A DNA stretch of 20,461 nt from the IMG/VR virus record IMGVR_UViG_3300024339_000108, positions 1 through 20,461 of that record; one strand, 5' to 3'. Of this stretch, positions 1 to 6,987 are shown one piece after another; position 1 is the stretch's first letter, and each line of letters opens with the position of its first letter. The notes below the pieces were generated by a model. It did no database searches, had not been told where the DNA came from, and saw nothing but the letters and a program-made list of their open reading frames with translations. Position numbers and translations under genes: made by a program. This stretch comes from a virus.

Positions 1-521
1 TGTGATACTTCGTCTTCGGTAAGCGTACGTTTAGATTCTACAATCTTACGCATTAACTTAATAGATGTTTTTTTACTTTCGAGAACCACTAATAAGTTTT
101 CGCTAATGCCTCTCTTCTTTAATTTCTTCCATTCTTTAACGGAGATATCTTCTCCCATTGCTGTCTTTTTTAAGGCATTAGCGTACTCGCCTGACATTTT
201 GCCTGGTACAATTGGTTTCATAGTTTTTCCTGTGTTTGTATTATTGCCACCAAATGACCCAGCATCTGCTTCTGAAAGTTCTTTAACTTTCTGTGTTAAT
301 GCTTGTTCAAGCATTAATCCTTGCATATAAGTAGAATCTTGTTGACTTGAATGAAACTTGGTAGATTGACGGTATTCCGCGATAATCTTTTTAGTCTCGT
401 TTAAATAACGTGTTGCTTGTTTTAAATTCAAATTCAATTTAAGTTTTGCACCAAATTGAGATTCGAAAATCTTAGCGTACTTTTTTGAACTTTGTGGTTT
501 TGCTAGGTGTTGTAAATTCAT
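1..521 (-). CDS. prohead-core-like phage protein (partial, C-terminus off window)
   Basis: The reading frame opens at an ATG at 521 and runs without a stop off the left edge; 173 codons are visible. The protein starts MNLQHLAKPQSSKKYAKIFE and is rich in Lys, Gln and charged residues, with a long predicted helix ending around KRTLTEDEVS at the edge. From memory this opening and the later 'KTSIKLMRKIVESKRTL' segment resemble a head-core or scaffold-like protein of marine T4-like phages (possibly gp68-like). That name is an inference; no catalytic motif is present. The start is supported by an AAGGA element 7 bases before the ATG. A late-promoter-like CATAAATA lies about 41 bases upstream, inside the preceding gene, which fits a late structural role. 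It overlaps the preceding gene by 50 bases. Confidence 0.7.
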   Translation of the reverse strand, partial: MNLQHLAKPQSSKKYAKIFESQFGAKLKLNLNLKQATRYLNETKKIIAEYRQSTKFHSSQQDSTYMQGLMLEQALTQKVKELSEADAGSFGGNNTNTGKTMKPIVPGKMSGEYANALKKTAMGEDISVKEWKKLKKRGISENLLVVLESKKTSIKLMRKIVESKRTLTEDEVS

Positions 522-984
522 TTGAAAATCCTTTATCTTTAATCTGATTTGAACGTTGTATGTATTTATGTAACTTCAACTTTATACGAAGTTGCTTATT
601 GACGTACTCAGTTAATCTAGCAAATAAAATACTTTGTTTGGTATGTGGGGTGCTTTTTAATTTAATTAACATTTTAGTGTACCCAATATCATTATTAAGA
701 AACTCAATCGCTCTATCAGATGAAATAATATTTTTGGCTAAATCAATATCATTACATTTGTGGGCGTTGCACCACGAAATAGCGGAAGATGAATTAAATA
801 CAGTACCAATGAACTCATTATTATCAACGATATAGATATCGAATTTATGGTTATCCTTAACTATTGTGTATTCATTGTATACATGAAAGATATTACCTTT
901 CTGTATAACTAAATTATCCTTTTGCTCTTCGTTTTTAGATAACTTTTTGAGTTTTTGTTTTACTTGTTTGTAATTTTTTGACAT
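472..984 (-). CDS. conserved phage protein, function unknown
   Basis: A basic 170-residue protein without a recognised catalytic motif. The first 25 residues are Lys-rich (KQVKQKLKKLSKNEEQKD). The centre looks like a small alpha/beta domain (NIFHVYNEYTIVKDNHKFDI) followed by helices, and the tail is again basic. The ATG at 984 follows the stop of the upstream gene by one base (TAATATG). No clear Shine-Dalgarno sequence is visible, so translation may be coupled to the preceding gene. The 3' end overlaps the prohead-core-like gene by 50 bases and carries a possible late promoter for it. A virion or head-assembly accessory role is possible from position only. Confidence 0.75.
   Translation of the reverse strand: MSKNYKQVKQKLKKLSKNEEQKDNLVIQKGNIFHVYNEYTIVKDNHKFDIYIVDNNEFIGTVFNSSSAISWCNAHKCNDIDLAKNIISSDRAIEFLNNDIGYTKMLIKLKSTPHTKQSILFARLTEYVNKQLRIKLKLHKYIQRSNQIKDKGFSNEFTTPSKTTKFKKVR
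563..570 (-). promoter_or_regulatory. possible late promoter (CATAAATA)
   Basis: CATAAATA on the minus strand, matching the NATAAATA late motif of marine T4-like phages, 41 bases upstream of the ATG at 521. It lies inside the upstream coding region. In DNA this AT-rich the motif is expected several times by chance, so position is the main support. Confidence 0.35.
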
Positions 985-985
985 A

Positions 986-1438
986 TTAATTTAATATAAA
1001 GTATATATTTGGGTTAGTACAGTTTAAGTAATTATCATTTACTGTTTCATTCAAGTTAATTAACATTGGTACATGATTGCAATCATTACACAATGCACCA
1101 ATTGGATTATCACCATCACTTAATGCATCTATTTGTTCAACTTCAAACGTTAAACTCCATACGTTCTGCTTACCTGTAAAGTGTTTATCGAACTTATGCT
1201 TAGATAAACTCTCTTTAACTACACCATGTGAGATAATGTTATGTAGTTGAACTCTAAGTGACATAACTTGCAATAGAACTTCCAAATTGCTCTGTTGTTG
1301 TCTAGCAAATCTCCATTCAAGTTCTCTTAATATAGTCACTCCGCTTTTTGTGGTGAATGGTAAATTATCCATTTTAAAACTACGTACCACTCCAGTCTCA
1401 GTGATATCAAACAATGTATATGCTGTTATTTCTTGCAC
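986..1438 (-). CDS. conserved T4-like phage hypothetical protein
   Basis: 150 residues. The N-terminus EITAYTLFDITETGV is, from memory, typical of a conserved hypothetical family of marine T4-like phages. No enzyme motif was found; the 'LCNDC' and later 'NCTNPN' cysteines are too few for a confident zinc site. The start is a GTG at 1438, preceded by GGAA with a 5-base gap inside the end of the upstream gene, which it overlaps by 13 bases. The next in-frame ATG would cut off the conserved N-terminus, so GTG is preferred. It sits in a tight series of small genes with no gap before the next gene. Confidence 0.75.
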   Translation of the reverse strand: MQEITAYTLFDITETGVVRSFKMDNLPFTTKSGVTILRELEWRFARQQQSNLEVLLQVMSLRVQLHNIISHGVVKESLSKHKFDKHFTGKQNVWSLTFEVEQIDALSDGDNPIGALCNDCNHVPMLINLNETVNDNYLNCTNPNIYFILN

Positions 1439-1662
1439 AGAGTTTCCATTACTTTAAGTCGCTCTAGTGCTTCTTGTATCGATGGATGTTCCATTGCCAA
1501 CATATCCCAATCATTATCACGTAAATACAAATGCCAATCTAAATTGTTATCTTTGTATATTTCCCTTCTCGTAGTGATATCTGCACCGAACGTGCGTGCA
1601 TAAACTGTCTTACCACCATCGGGACTTTCGTATATTGTTTTAACATCATTCATGTTTTCCAT
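1426..1662 (-). CDS. small conserved phage protein, function unknown
   Basis: 78 residues with a beta-rich N-terminal half (KTIYESPDGGKTVYARTFG) and a helical C-terminal half (HPSIQEALERLKVMETLCKK). The 'IYESPDGGKTVYAR' segment is a pattern I associate with small T4-like phage proteins of unknown role. The ATG at 1662 has no evident Shine-Dalgarno site and an in-frame ATG three codons on is an alternative. It lies just downstream of the terminator at 1681-1708, so expression needs read-through or an unseen promoter. The gene overlaps the next by 13 bases. Confidence 0.7.
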   Translation of the reverse strand: MENMNDVKTIYESPDGGKTVYARTFGADITTRREIYKDNNLDWHLYLRDNDWDMLAMEHPSIQEALERLKVMETLCKK

Positions 1663-1680
1663 GATGCTATTTAAGGCATA

Positions 1681-1708
1681 AAAAAACCCATGCTAAAAAA
1701 CATGGGTT
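1681..1708 (-). terminator. Rho-independent terminator after the 97-residue virion-type gene
   Basis: A perfect 8-bp stem (AACCCATG with CATGGGTT, 1685-1692 and 1701-1708) with an 8-base loop, followed on the minus strand by six T residues (plus-strand A run 1681-1686). It lies 30 bases past the stop of the gene at 1738-2031. Confidence 0.85.
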
Positions 1709-1737
1709 CTTAAGTATTAACTACTTAGATACTGACT

Positions 1738-2031
1738 TTATTGGTCAAAATCTGCAAGAACTGTAGTTGCCGCACCAGTAACGCCGATAGCGTTAGAAGC
1801 GTCTGCAACATATGTAATACCGCCTTGTAGTGCGATTTTAACATTGTCTGCAGTTTCATCTGCTAACATACCTGCTACACCAGTGATAGTGTAACCTGCT
1901 TCTTGTAAAAAAGTAGATGCAGTCTGCATTTCTGCTTTAGTGATGTTTGTTTTAGCCATGTTAATGATTTGGGTGCGTGGACCGAAACCTTGTGAATCTG
2001 TTACTGTAGCATTGTTTGATACGTCTGCCAT
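1738..2031 (-). CDS. small virion-type protein (own late promoter and terminator)
   Basis: 97 residues, Ala/Thr/Gly/Val-rich, with no Cys, low in aromatic residues, and with the look of a small decoration or structural protein. The N-terminus MADVSNNATVTDSQGFGPRT is polar; a helix (ITKAEMQTASTFLQEAG) is followed by beta-prone, Gly-rich sequence. There is no motif that names it. The unit is self-contained: a TATAAATA late promoter at 2084-2091, an excellent AAGGAG site 6 bases before the ATG, and a strong terminator just after the stop. This architecture implies high, late, monocistronic expression, as for an abundant capsid or tail component. That role is an inference from regulation and composition. 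Confidence 0.8.
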   Translation of the reverse strand: MADVSNNATVTDSQGFGPRTQIINMAKTNITKAEMQTASTFLQEAGYTITGVAGMLADETADNVKIALQGGITYVADASNAIGVTGAATTVLADFDQ

Positions 2032-2083
2032 AATATTCTCCTTATCTTTGTTTGTAGCAACAACTTATGTCGTTCCTTGTACT

Positions 2084-2091
2084 TATTTATA
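2084..2091 (-). promoter_or_regulatory. T4-type late promoter (TATAAATA)
   Basis: Exact TATAAATA on the minus strand in the gap between two genes, 52 bases upstream of the ATG at 2031. The downstream AAGGAG site and terminator make this one of the two most convincing late promoters in the window. Confidence 0.7.
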
Positions 2092-2106
2092 CAAATTTAG
2101 GAAAAA

Positions 2107-2691
2107 TTAACCTTCACCATTCATGATATCGTAGTATTCTGATGCAAGTGATTCTACTACATACCACGAAATACAGTTTGCAACTGTCGCATCACACTCG
2201 GAATCATAACCATCGTACATAGATGTGTATACTTCTTCAGTTAATGAATATTCGGAACAACGAAGGTTCAATACCATGGACATTGCCCCCAATTTCTCCC
2301 CTTCAAGACCTACATCTGCTAAATCATTTAATGATTCATGCCATGTATCATTGTATCCAAAATCTAAACCATCGTGCTCTAATAATTCATTGATTTCTTT
2401 CTTATTCTTTAGATAGAATTCCTTAGTTTCACTATAGTATGTGAACCCACTGAATCCACCTGTCATGCCGTGTTTGTATATGTCGCTCAAAGTATCATAT
2501 AGGTTCAACCCATCGGGTTCACCTTCATCACCCCATCCTGCACCAAGTTGGGTAACTACGGCAGTTATTAAATCAGGTGTGAACCTTGATGTATATCCAA
2601 GTCTATGACGTACCATTTTACCAAGTACGCGGTCTTTATCTTCGCCGTACAATAATTCATATGGATTGGAATGGAATTTATAGATGTTCAT
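2107..2691 (-). CDS. conserved phage protein, acidic, function unknown
   Basis: 194 residues, strongly acidic. The middle 'GMTGGFSGFTYYSETKEFYL' followed by a helix resembles a domain of unknown function that recurs in phages of many hosts (Gly-Gly-Phe-x-Gly-Phe-x-Tyr-Tyr followed by Thr, then helix). The C-terminal half is helical with repeated acidic pairs. No metal or nucleotide site stands out. The ATG at 2691 overlaps the upstream stop (TAATG), implying translational coupling with the gene at 2691-3266. No function is proposed. Confidence 0.75.
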   Translation of the reverse strand: MNIYKFHSNPYELLYGEDKDRVLGKMVRHRLGYTSRFTPDLITAVVTQLGAGWGDEGEPDGLNLYDTLSDIYKHGMTGGFSGFTYYSETKEFYLKNKKEINELLEHDGLDFGYNDTWHESLNDLADVGLEGEKLGAMSMVLNLRCSEYSLTEEVYTSMYDGYDSECDATVANCISWYVVESLASEYYDIMNGEG

Positions 2692-3266
2692 TACGTCAAT
2701 CTATTCCAAATCTTCTGTAGCATTGGGTACATGTCACTGTACCTTACCTTACCCGTGCGCATTTGTAGCATTAACCAACGTAGATTACGTATCTTATCAA
2801 ATGATGTCATTTCATCATATCTACGTAACTGACGTCTTGCACGTTGATGGTCTGATGTCCAACCTTTAATTGTCCTCATCATCAACAAGAATAACTGATG
2901 GTAATCATCTTCATCAACTCTACCACCTGACATATCTCTTAATATACGTTTAATACGTAACTCTGGTATGGTGATATCGTAGCGTGTTATTATTTTATCT
3001 GAATATTTCTCTTGATGTAGTAGTAACACAATCGCATTGTACATGTCAGGTTGAGTTGTTCTAAATCCTTTGAATCCTGGTTGACTCATCATACGCCTAG
3101 CATATGCCATTGCACTCGCTCTATCCTCGTGCCAAATAAAATTAAGTGCAAAAAACATATTGACTAGCAACAATCCTAACTCATCTGCTTTTGTACCGTC
3201 AACAAGATTTAAGTTCTTAAAAACTCTTGCTTCTTTTAATTCACCAAAAAATTCAAATTTACTCAT
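2691..3266 (-). CDS. conserved T4-like phage protein, function unknown
   Basis: 191 residues, helical and basic, with motifs such as MSKFEFFGELKEARVFKNL at the start and a C-terminus rich in Arg and Trp. I chose the ATG at 3266, which overlaps the upstream stop as ATGAGTAA, rather than a GTG at 3293 that would add nine residues inside the upstream gene. From memory the 'MSK(F)xFFGELKEAR' opening is shared with a conserved protein of marine T4-like phages. No catalytic motif was found. It lies in a run of four coupled genes downstream of the helicase; whether it acts in replication or virion assembly is not shown. Confidence 0.75.
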   Translation of the reverse strand: MSKFEFFGELKEARVFKNLNLVDGTKADELGLLLVNMFFALNFIWHEDRASAMAYARRMMSQPGFKGFRTTQPDMYNAIVLLLHQEKYSDKIITRYDITIPELRIKRILRDMSGGRVDEDDYHQLFLLMMRTIKGWTSDHQRARRQLRRYDEMTSFDKIRNLRWLMLQMRTGKVRYSDMYPMLQKIWNRLT

Positions 3267-3939
3267 ATTCTTTAAACCAATTCTGTGTTTCACTTCTATG
3301 AAGAAACTCTAGTGTTCTTGACCCTGTTTGCCCAACACGCATTGGCAAATTTTGTCCTCTCATATTTTCCAATCTCGGTGCACTTTCATATGCGGGTTCG
3401 TCGCTTAATCTCACCTGATGGTCAGATTCGTCGACGTCTTTGAACCACTCCCCATTGAATTTAACCCAAACGGTGTCGTCATTCGCAAGAATATATCTAG
3501 TAGGCACAATCTGACCAGGTATCAACATATCAGATGGGAGGTAATCACCGTAATCAACTGACTGTTTTTCTTCTGATGGTTTTAATAAACTTAACGTCAT
3601 TAACTTAGTCATGTATTTCAATGCAATGCCTGTATTTGATTGGTTGGTGCTTACTAAGTCCACTAGTTGCTGTATTGCTTTATCCGATAAACTACTAGGA
3701 GTTGTTTCCATCTCTGAATAAATTATTTGTTGTAGCAAATGCTGTAGTGTTGTTTGATTATCGGGATGTTTTAACTGTGATACTTTATTATTCCACTTGA
3801 CAAGCCATTCCTTCGCTTTGCTTCTTATTCTTGAATCTTGAAACCCACGTGCAACAGCATCGGGGATGTCCATTGCACTAAGTCTTGAACTTAGTGTATC
3901 TAAATACAAATCCTCGAGAACAACTTCATTTACTTTCAT
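3259..3939 (-). CDS. phage protein, function unknown
   Basis: 226 residues. The first ~130 are mostly helical (for example SDKAIQQLVDLVSTNQSN). Residues 130-200 look beta-rich (YGDYLPSDMLIPGQIVPTRY, DDTVWVKFNGEWFKDV), suggesting two domains. The 'VWVKFNGEWFKD' element resembles a short structural beta hairpin; no enzymatic residues are evident. It overlaps the genes on both sides (14 bases upstream, 8 downstream), consistent with coupled translation. Confidence 0.7.
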   Translation of the reverse strand: MKVNEVVLEDLYLDTLSSRLSAMDIPDAVARGFQDSRIRSKAKEWLVKWNNKVSQLKHPDNQTTLQHLLQQIIYSEMETTPSSLSDKAIQQLVDLVSTNQSNTGIALKYMTKLMTLSLLKPSEEKQSVDYGDYLPSDMLIPGQIVPTRYILANDDTVWVKFNGEWFKDVDESDHQVRLSDEPAYESAPRLENMRGQNLPMRVGQTGSRTLEFLHRSETQNWFKEYE

Positions 3940-4174
3940 TTATCTTCGACAGGCTACGTTGAAATTTTCTACCATCCCTAGTCCTAATTGAATTTAGGAA
4001 TTTGCGGGTTAAGTTATCTGCTTCTTCTTCACTATATGCTTCGGCAACAAGGTCTAATAATCTACCTGCACTCTCAATTAAGTTATCGGCACGGCTACGA
4101 ATTATATGTGATTTATCTCTTTCGATGTGTAGGTTTTCTAGTTCTTCTAAAATACTACGAGTTCGTTTTTGCAT
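3926..4174 (-). CDS. small helical phage protein, function unknown
   Basis: 82 residues, almost entirely helical, charged, with the C-terminal segment 'LTRKFLNSIRTRDGRKFQRS'. From memory a protein with this layout (RTxxILEEL at the start, a helix, then 'LxxKFLNSIRxxDxxKF' at the end) accompanies replication genes in T4-like marine phages. The ATG at 4174 lies 28 bases after the helicase stop. A NATAAATA match (AATAAATA, 4199-4206) just upstream could be a late promoter but overlaps a low-complexity TTTATTTATT run, so it is weak. Confidence 0.7.
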   Translation of the reverse strand: MQKRTRSILEELENLHIERDKSHIIRSRADNLIESAGRLLDLVAEAYSEEEADNLTRKFLNSIRTRDGRKFQRSLSKINESK

Positions 4175-4201
4175 AATGCAATCCGTTAATGTTTAATGTA
4201 T

Positions 4202-5596
4202 TTATTTATTTTTGAATGCATTCAACATGGCGTCTAATTGCGATTGTTGATTCTTCGGGGTAATTATTTCCGAATTTACATCAGTTGTAGCATTGCTTGG
4301 AAGTATTGGGTTACCTGGTTTAATTTTTTTCAATAGGGTTTTTGATAACGCTGAAGTTCCATCAGGTTCCACCCCATTATCAACAATTTTCAATGTGTTA
4401 ATATCGAAATCTAATTCAACCCTTTGCCCCACCCCAGAACTAGAACGAGTTTTCATCAACTGTAACTGATATTTACCATTCTCTCGCATAGCATGTGTAG
4501 TATATATACCAAATACGTTATCTGCTGTGTTAATCTTCGAAATTCCGCCAGAGATATGCCCATGCGTGAAGTCTTCTTCGTCGACCGCGCTACGATTTAA
4601 TTGAGAGGCGGTCACCATGATGATTTGTAACTCTTTTGCTAAATTACGTAATTCTTCGGATACGTACTTATCCTTTACGAATAAGTTTTCTGGACTAACC
4701 TTTGTTCCAACTGGCATTAACAAATCCAAGTAATCAATACATATACAATCAATTTTGACGTGTTCTTGTACTTCAAGTTCTTTTATGTACGACCTAATAT
4801 CGTTTACGTTACTTTGGGCTGGTAAATATTTAATTTGCAATTTCCCAGAATTCTTTTCCATCATCTTGAGCGACAACTCAACGTCATCTAACTCTTTAAA
4901 AATTCTGCTTGATGCAGTATTAGTCATCATCGAATCCATTCGCATACTTGTTAACCCTTCATTCAACTCCAACGTGATGAATACCCCATTCTTTCCATTT
5001 TGTATCCAATTAACCATTAAATTTTGCATGAATAATGACTTTCCACTACCAGACCCCCCTGCAAATATCTGCAATTCCCCTCGATTAAACCCTCCATATA
5101 ATTTTTTATCTAAAGTTTTCCACCCAGTACTAATTTGCCCATTTCCATCTTTAATCGCAAGCAATCTTCCCTTGGGGTCTTCGAAATAATTAGTTCCCAT
5201 GTCCTTTGTTAAACTAATTTGTACTGCATCTTTGATGAGTTTTTCAACAGGGTCAAAATCTCCCTTTTCCAATAAGTCTGCACTTTTTAAAATTGCACGT
5301 TCTAGTTCTTGGCTACGAGTAAACCCTTCAAATTCATCGAAAAACCAATCATAATGCCCCTCCTTAAACTCTTCCGGTAAATGGTGAATATCAACTCGCG
5401 TTACTGCATTAACCTGCTCAAATGTTGGTAGGGTGGCATGTTCGGCAGAATGCTCCTCTATCATAGTAGCGGCTTCTTGGAGTGAGGGGTCAAAATTCTC
5501 AACATTATAGATGTTTTGAACACGTACGAAACTTGACGGGTTTTCCAACATCATTTCTATGAATAACTTTTGTACCTCCTTGTTATATTCTTTCAA
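4202..5596 (-). CDS. 41: replicative DNA helicase (T4 gp41 / DnaB family)
   Basis: Hexameric 5'-3' replicative helicase that unwinds the fork and works with the gp61 primase. Length 464 residues, close to T4 gp41. The N-terminal helical collar spans about residues 1-130. The RecA-type motor follows, with Walker A GGSGSGKS at 180-187, a catalytic Glu region in FITLELNEG (206-214), Walker B IDYLDLL at 287-293 with preceding hydrophobic strand, and the QLNR segment at 332-335. The C-terminal tail (about 415-464) is flexible and ends in a helix. The start is TTG at 5596 with an AGGA site 6 bases upstream inside the primase gene, overlapping it by 14 bases. A second, stronger AAGGAGG sits within codons 6-8 but has no ATG/GTG/TTG at proper distance. 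No intein is present in this copy. Confidence 0.95.
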   Translation of the reverse strand: MKEYNKEVQKLFIEMMLENPSSFVRVQNIYNVENFDPSLQEAATMIEEHSAEHATLPTFEQVNAVTRVDIHHLPEEFKEGHYDWFFDEFEGFTRSQELERAILKSADLLEKGDFDPVEKLIKDAVQISLTKDMGTNYFEDPKGRLLAIKDGNGQISTGWKTLDKKLYGGFNRGELQIFAGGSGSGKSLFMQNLMVNWIQNGKNGVFITLELNEGLTSMRMDSMMTNTASSRIFKELDDVELSLKMMEKNSGKLQIKYLPAQSNVNDIRSYIKELEVQEHVKIDCICIDYLDLLMPVGTKVSPENLFVKDKYVSEELRNLAKELQIIMVTASQLNRSAVDEEDFTHGHISGGISKINTADNVFGIYTTHAMRENGKYQLQLMKTRSSSGVGQRVELDFDINTLKIVDNGVEPDGTSALSKTLLKKIKPGNPILPSNATTDVNSEIITPKNQQSQLDAMLNAFKNK

Positions 5597-6581
5597 ACTT
5601 CTTCCTCAATTTTAATTTTATTGCCAATTTAGATTTTACTCCATTATTTCTATGGGTGATTATATCCAAAATTGTCGCTATCTTTCCATTCACAAGAACT
5701 GCATCATTTACGTCTTTGATATCATTGCCCCATAATGGAGTACTCACACTAAATCCATATTTTACTGCATCATCCACCAATTTCTTTCCTGCTTTATCGT
5801 GGTCTGGTACAACAATAACTTCTTTCTCTTGTGCCAATCTCATCAATTGTTTCGCTTGTTTATCGCTGATTTTATTATGCAATACTGCCATTCCATTTAT
5901 ACTTATGGCATCCAAAACACCCTCAACAACAATAACGTATTTCCAATTACTTTTCTGCAAGTCTAAGCCAAATATATATCCTGGTTGCTGTTCATTGAGA
6001 TATTTTGGCAAATTATTATCCAAAAATCTAGAAGTGTATCCGACTATTACTCCACCATGTGTGTATGGGATAATAATTCTATTCTTATTTCTAAATTTGC
6101 CGTTAGGGGTAATCATGAAATTATACTGATTGTACTTTAACCCCCTACCTGCTAAGTAGTCAACGAACCTACAATCGGTACTCCTGATATTTCGAGAACC
6201 GTTGGGCAATTGAACCTTATTGAACGTTATATTAGCGCTGATGATTTTGGATTCCTCATTCCTTTCGGAAGCAAGGTCACCCAACCCCCTATGTCTGAGA
6301 CTTTCTAAACTTAACCAATCAATTTCAACCGTGCTTACCCCTAACCATCCGAGTAACTTCCTTGTATTCACACTAACTGGCTTGCCCAACTGAAACCTTG
6401 TTTTAAAATTGCAATTAAAACAATGATATGACCAATCATCAGTATTACTCAGAATCACGCCACCGCGCCCACGCTTGTCTTGGCTCTCGCCATTATGAGT
6501 GCAACAAACTGCATTAAAAGAAATCCATCCACTGTTTGTCTGTTTTCTTTTATGGGGGAGAAATGATAATATATCCAACAT
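5583..6581 (-). CDS. 61: DNA primase (T4 gp61 / DnaG-type TOPRIM)
   Basis: Makes RNA primers for lagging-strand synthesis in complex with gp41. 332 residues, near the T4 gp61 length. An N-terminal zinc-binding module is visible (Cys27-x-His29 and Cys54-x-x-Cys57). The core has 'IIIPYTHGG' and 'GYTSRFL' strands around 169-186. The TOPRIM fold follows, with catalytic Glu220 in VVVEGVLDAIS and the Asp pair in VPDHDKAG (260 and 262). The basic C-terminal tail (KLKLRKKFERI) may contact helicase or DNA. The ATG at 6581 has no Shine-Dalgarno site; a TATAAT lies only 7 bases upstream, so a leaderless transcript is possible. It overlaps gp41, consistent with equimolar supply. Confidence 0.93.
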   Translation of the reverse strand: MLDILSFLPHKRKQTNSGWISFNAVCCTHNGESQDKRGRGGVILSNTDDWSYHCFNCNFKTRFQLGKPVSVNTRKLLGWLGVSTVEIDWLSLESLRHRGLGDLASERNEESKIISANITFNKVQLPNGSRNIRSTDCRFVDYLAGRGLKYNQYNFMITPNGKFRNKNRIIIPYTHGGVIVGYTSRFLDNNLPKYLNEQQPGYIFGLDLQKSNWKYVIVVEGVLDAISINGMAVLHNKISDKQAKQLMRLAQEKEVIVVPDHDKAGKKLVDDAVKYGFSVSTPLWGNDIKDVNDAVLVNGKIATILDIITHRNNGVKSKLAIKLKLRKKFERI

Positions 6582-6588
6582 GATGTAT

Positions 6589-6594
6589 ATTATA
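6589..6594 (-). promoter_or_regulatory. possible -10 element (TATAAT) just before gp61
   Basis: TATAAT on the minus strand ends 7 bases before the gp61 ATG. No good -35 is visible. A start point 6-8 bases downstream would fall on or next to the ATG, giving an almost leaderless mRNA. Confidence 0.35.
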
Positions 6595-6647
6595 TGGTAC
6601 GAAGATATATTGTGATATGTGATTTTTACCGAATAACATAAAACGGC

Positions 6648-6676
6648 AAAAAGGCTCTTGCGTACCCACGAGAGCC
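6648..6676 (-). terminator. Rho-independent terminator upstream of gp61
   Basis: GGCTCT (6653-6658) pairs with AGAGCC (6671-6676), extended by a G-T and a G-C pair, with an 8-base loop region. On the minus strand the stem is followed by five T residues (plus-strand A 6648-6652). It isolates gp61-gp41 from the upstream PhoH/SGNH unit. Confidence 0.75.
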
Positions 6677-6987
6677 AACGTGGTATGAAAGGCTAAAACA
6701 AAAACAAAAACTAAAACCCCTTTGTACTAACACAATATCTTTGCACTTAGCGTTGTGCTACAGCGTGCTTCGCTAATGTTGACAACTTAGTTGCCGTGCT
6801 ACTCTATTCGGAGTGCGTGGAGTAATTACGCCATCTCTTTATATGAATATCTAACTATTTTAGTAAAGAGATATATAACAAGAATAAAGTATCATTCCCA
6901 TCATGCCCTATTGTGCATCTATGGAGGGCAACCAAGATAGTGAGCGGAAACTCACTAACAATGCAATTTCAAAATAATATACAGTTA
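6677..6987 (-). ncRNA. candidate structured RNA ending at a terminator
   Basis: On the minus strand the hairpin cluster (6938-6957, 6904-6930, 6833-6872, 6783-6793, 6747-6776) is followed by a T-rich spacer (6694-6718) and then a Rho-independent terminator. That is the arrangement of a discrete RNA gene or a long structured 3' UTR of the SGNH gene. No promoter inside it was identified, so it may be processed from the upstream message. The strand assignment rests only on the terminator. No known RNA family was recognised. Confidence 0.4.

Larger units (their letters stand above)
6582..6987. other. 406-base non-coding, hairpin-rich intergenic stretch
   Basis: No convincing coding frame exists on either strand. 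It holds several inverted repeats: TTAGCG/CGCTAA at 6747-6752 and 6771-6776; CAAC/GTTG at 6783-6793; a 9-bp ATCTCTTTA/TAAAGAGAT at 6833-6841 and 6864-6872; TGCCCT/AGGGCA at 6904-6909 and 6925-6930; and a 7-bp TAGTGAG/CTCACTA at 6938-6944 and 6951-6957. A terminator lies near 6650 and a -10-like box lies before gp61. Nothing in it was recognised as a tRNA or a known riboswitch. Confidence 0.7.

Noticed and set aside
3267-3293. GTG start at 3293 for the 191-residue gene.
   Set aside because: It would lie inside the upstream gene and add residues not matching the MSKFEFFGEL opening; ATGAGTAA overlap at 3266 is the usual phage arrangement.
4755-5189. Plus-strand frame opposite the gp41 helicase gene.
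   Set aside because: It is the antisense shadow of a clear gp41 reading frame with all helicase motifs; the translation has no family features.
5656-6129. Plus-strand frame opposite the gp61 primase gene.
   Set aside because: Shadow of the TOPRIM-encoding strand; low-complexity hydrophobic translation and no ribosome site.
6650-6960. Group I intron core in the non-coding region (an AAAGATATTGTG stretch resembling the S element on the minus strand).
   Set aside because: The candidate P7 partners lie only about 15 bases apart, leaving no room for P3/P8, and there is no interrupted exon on either side.
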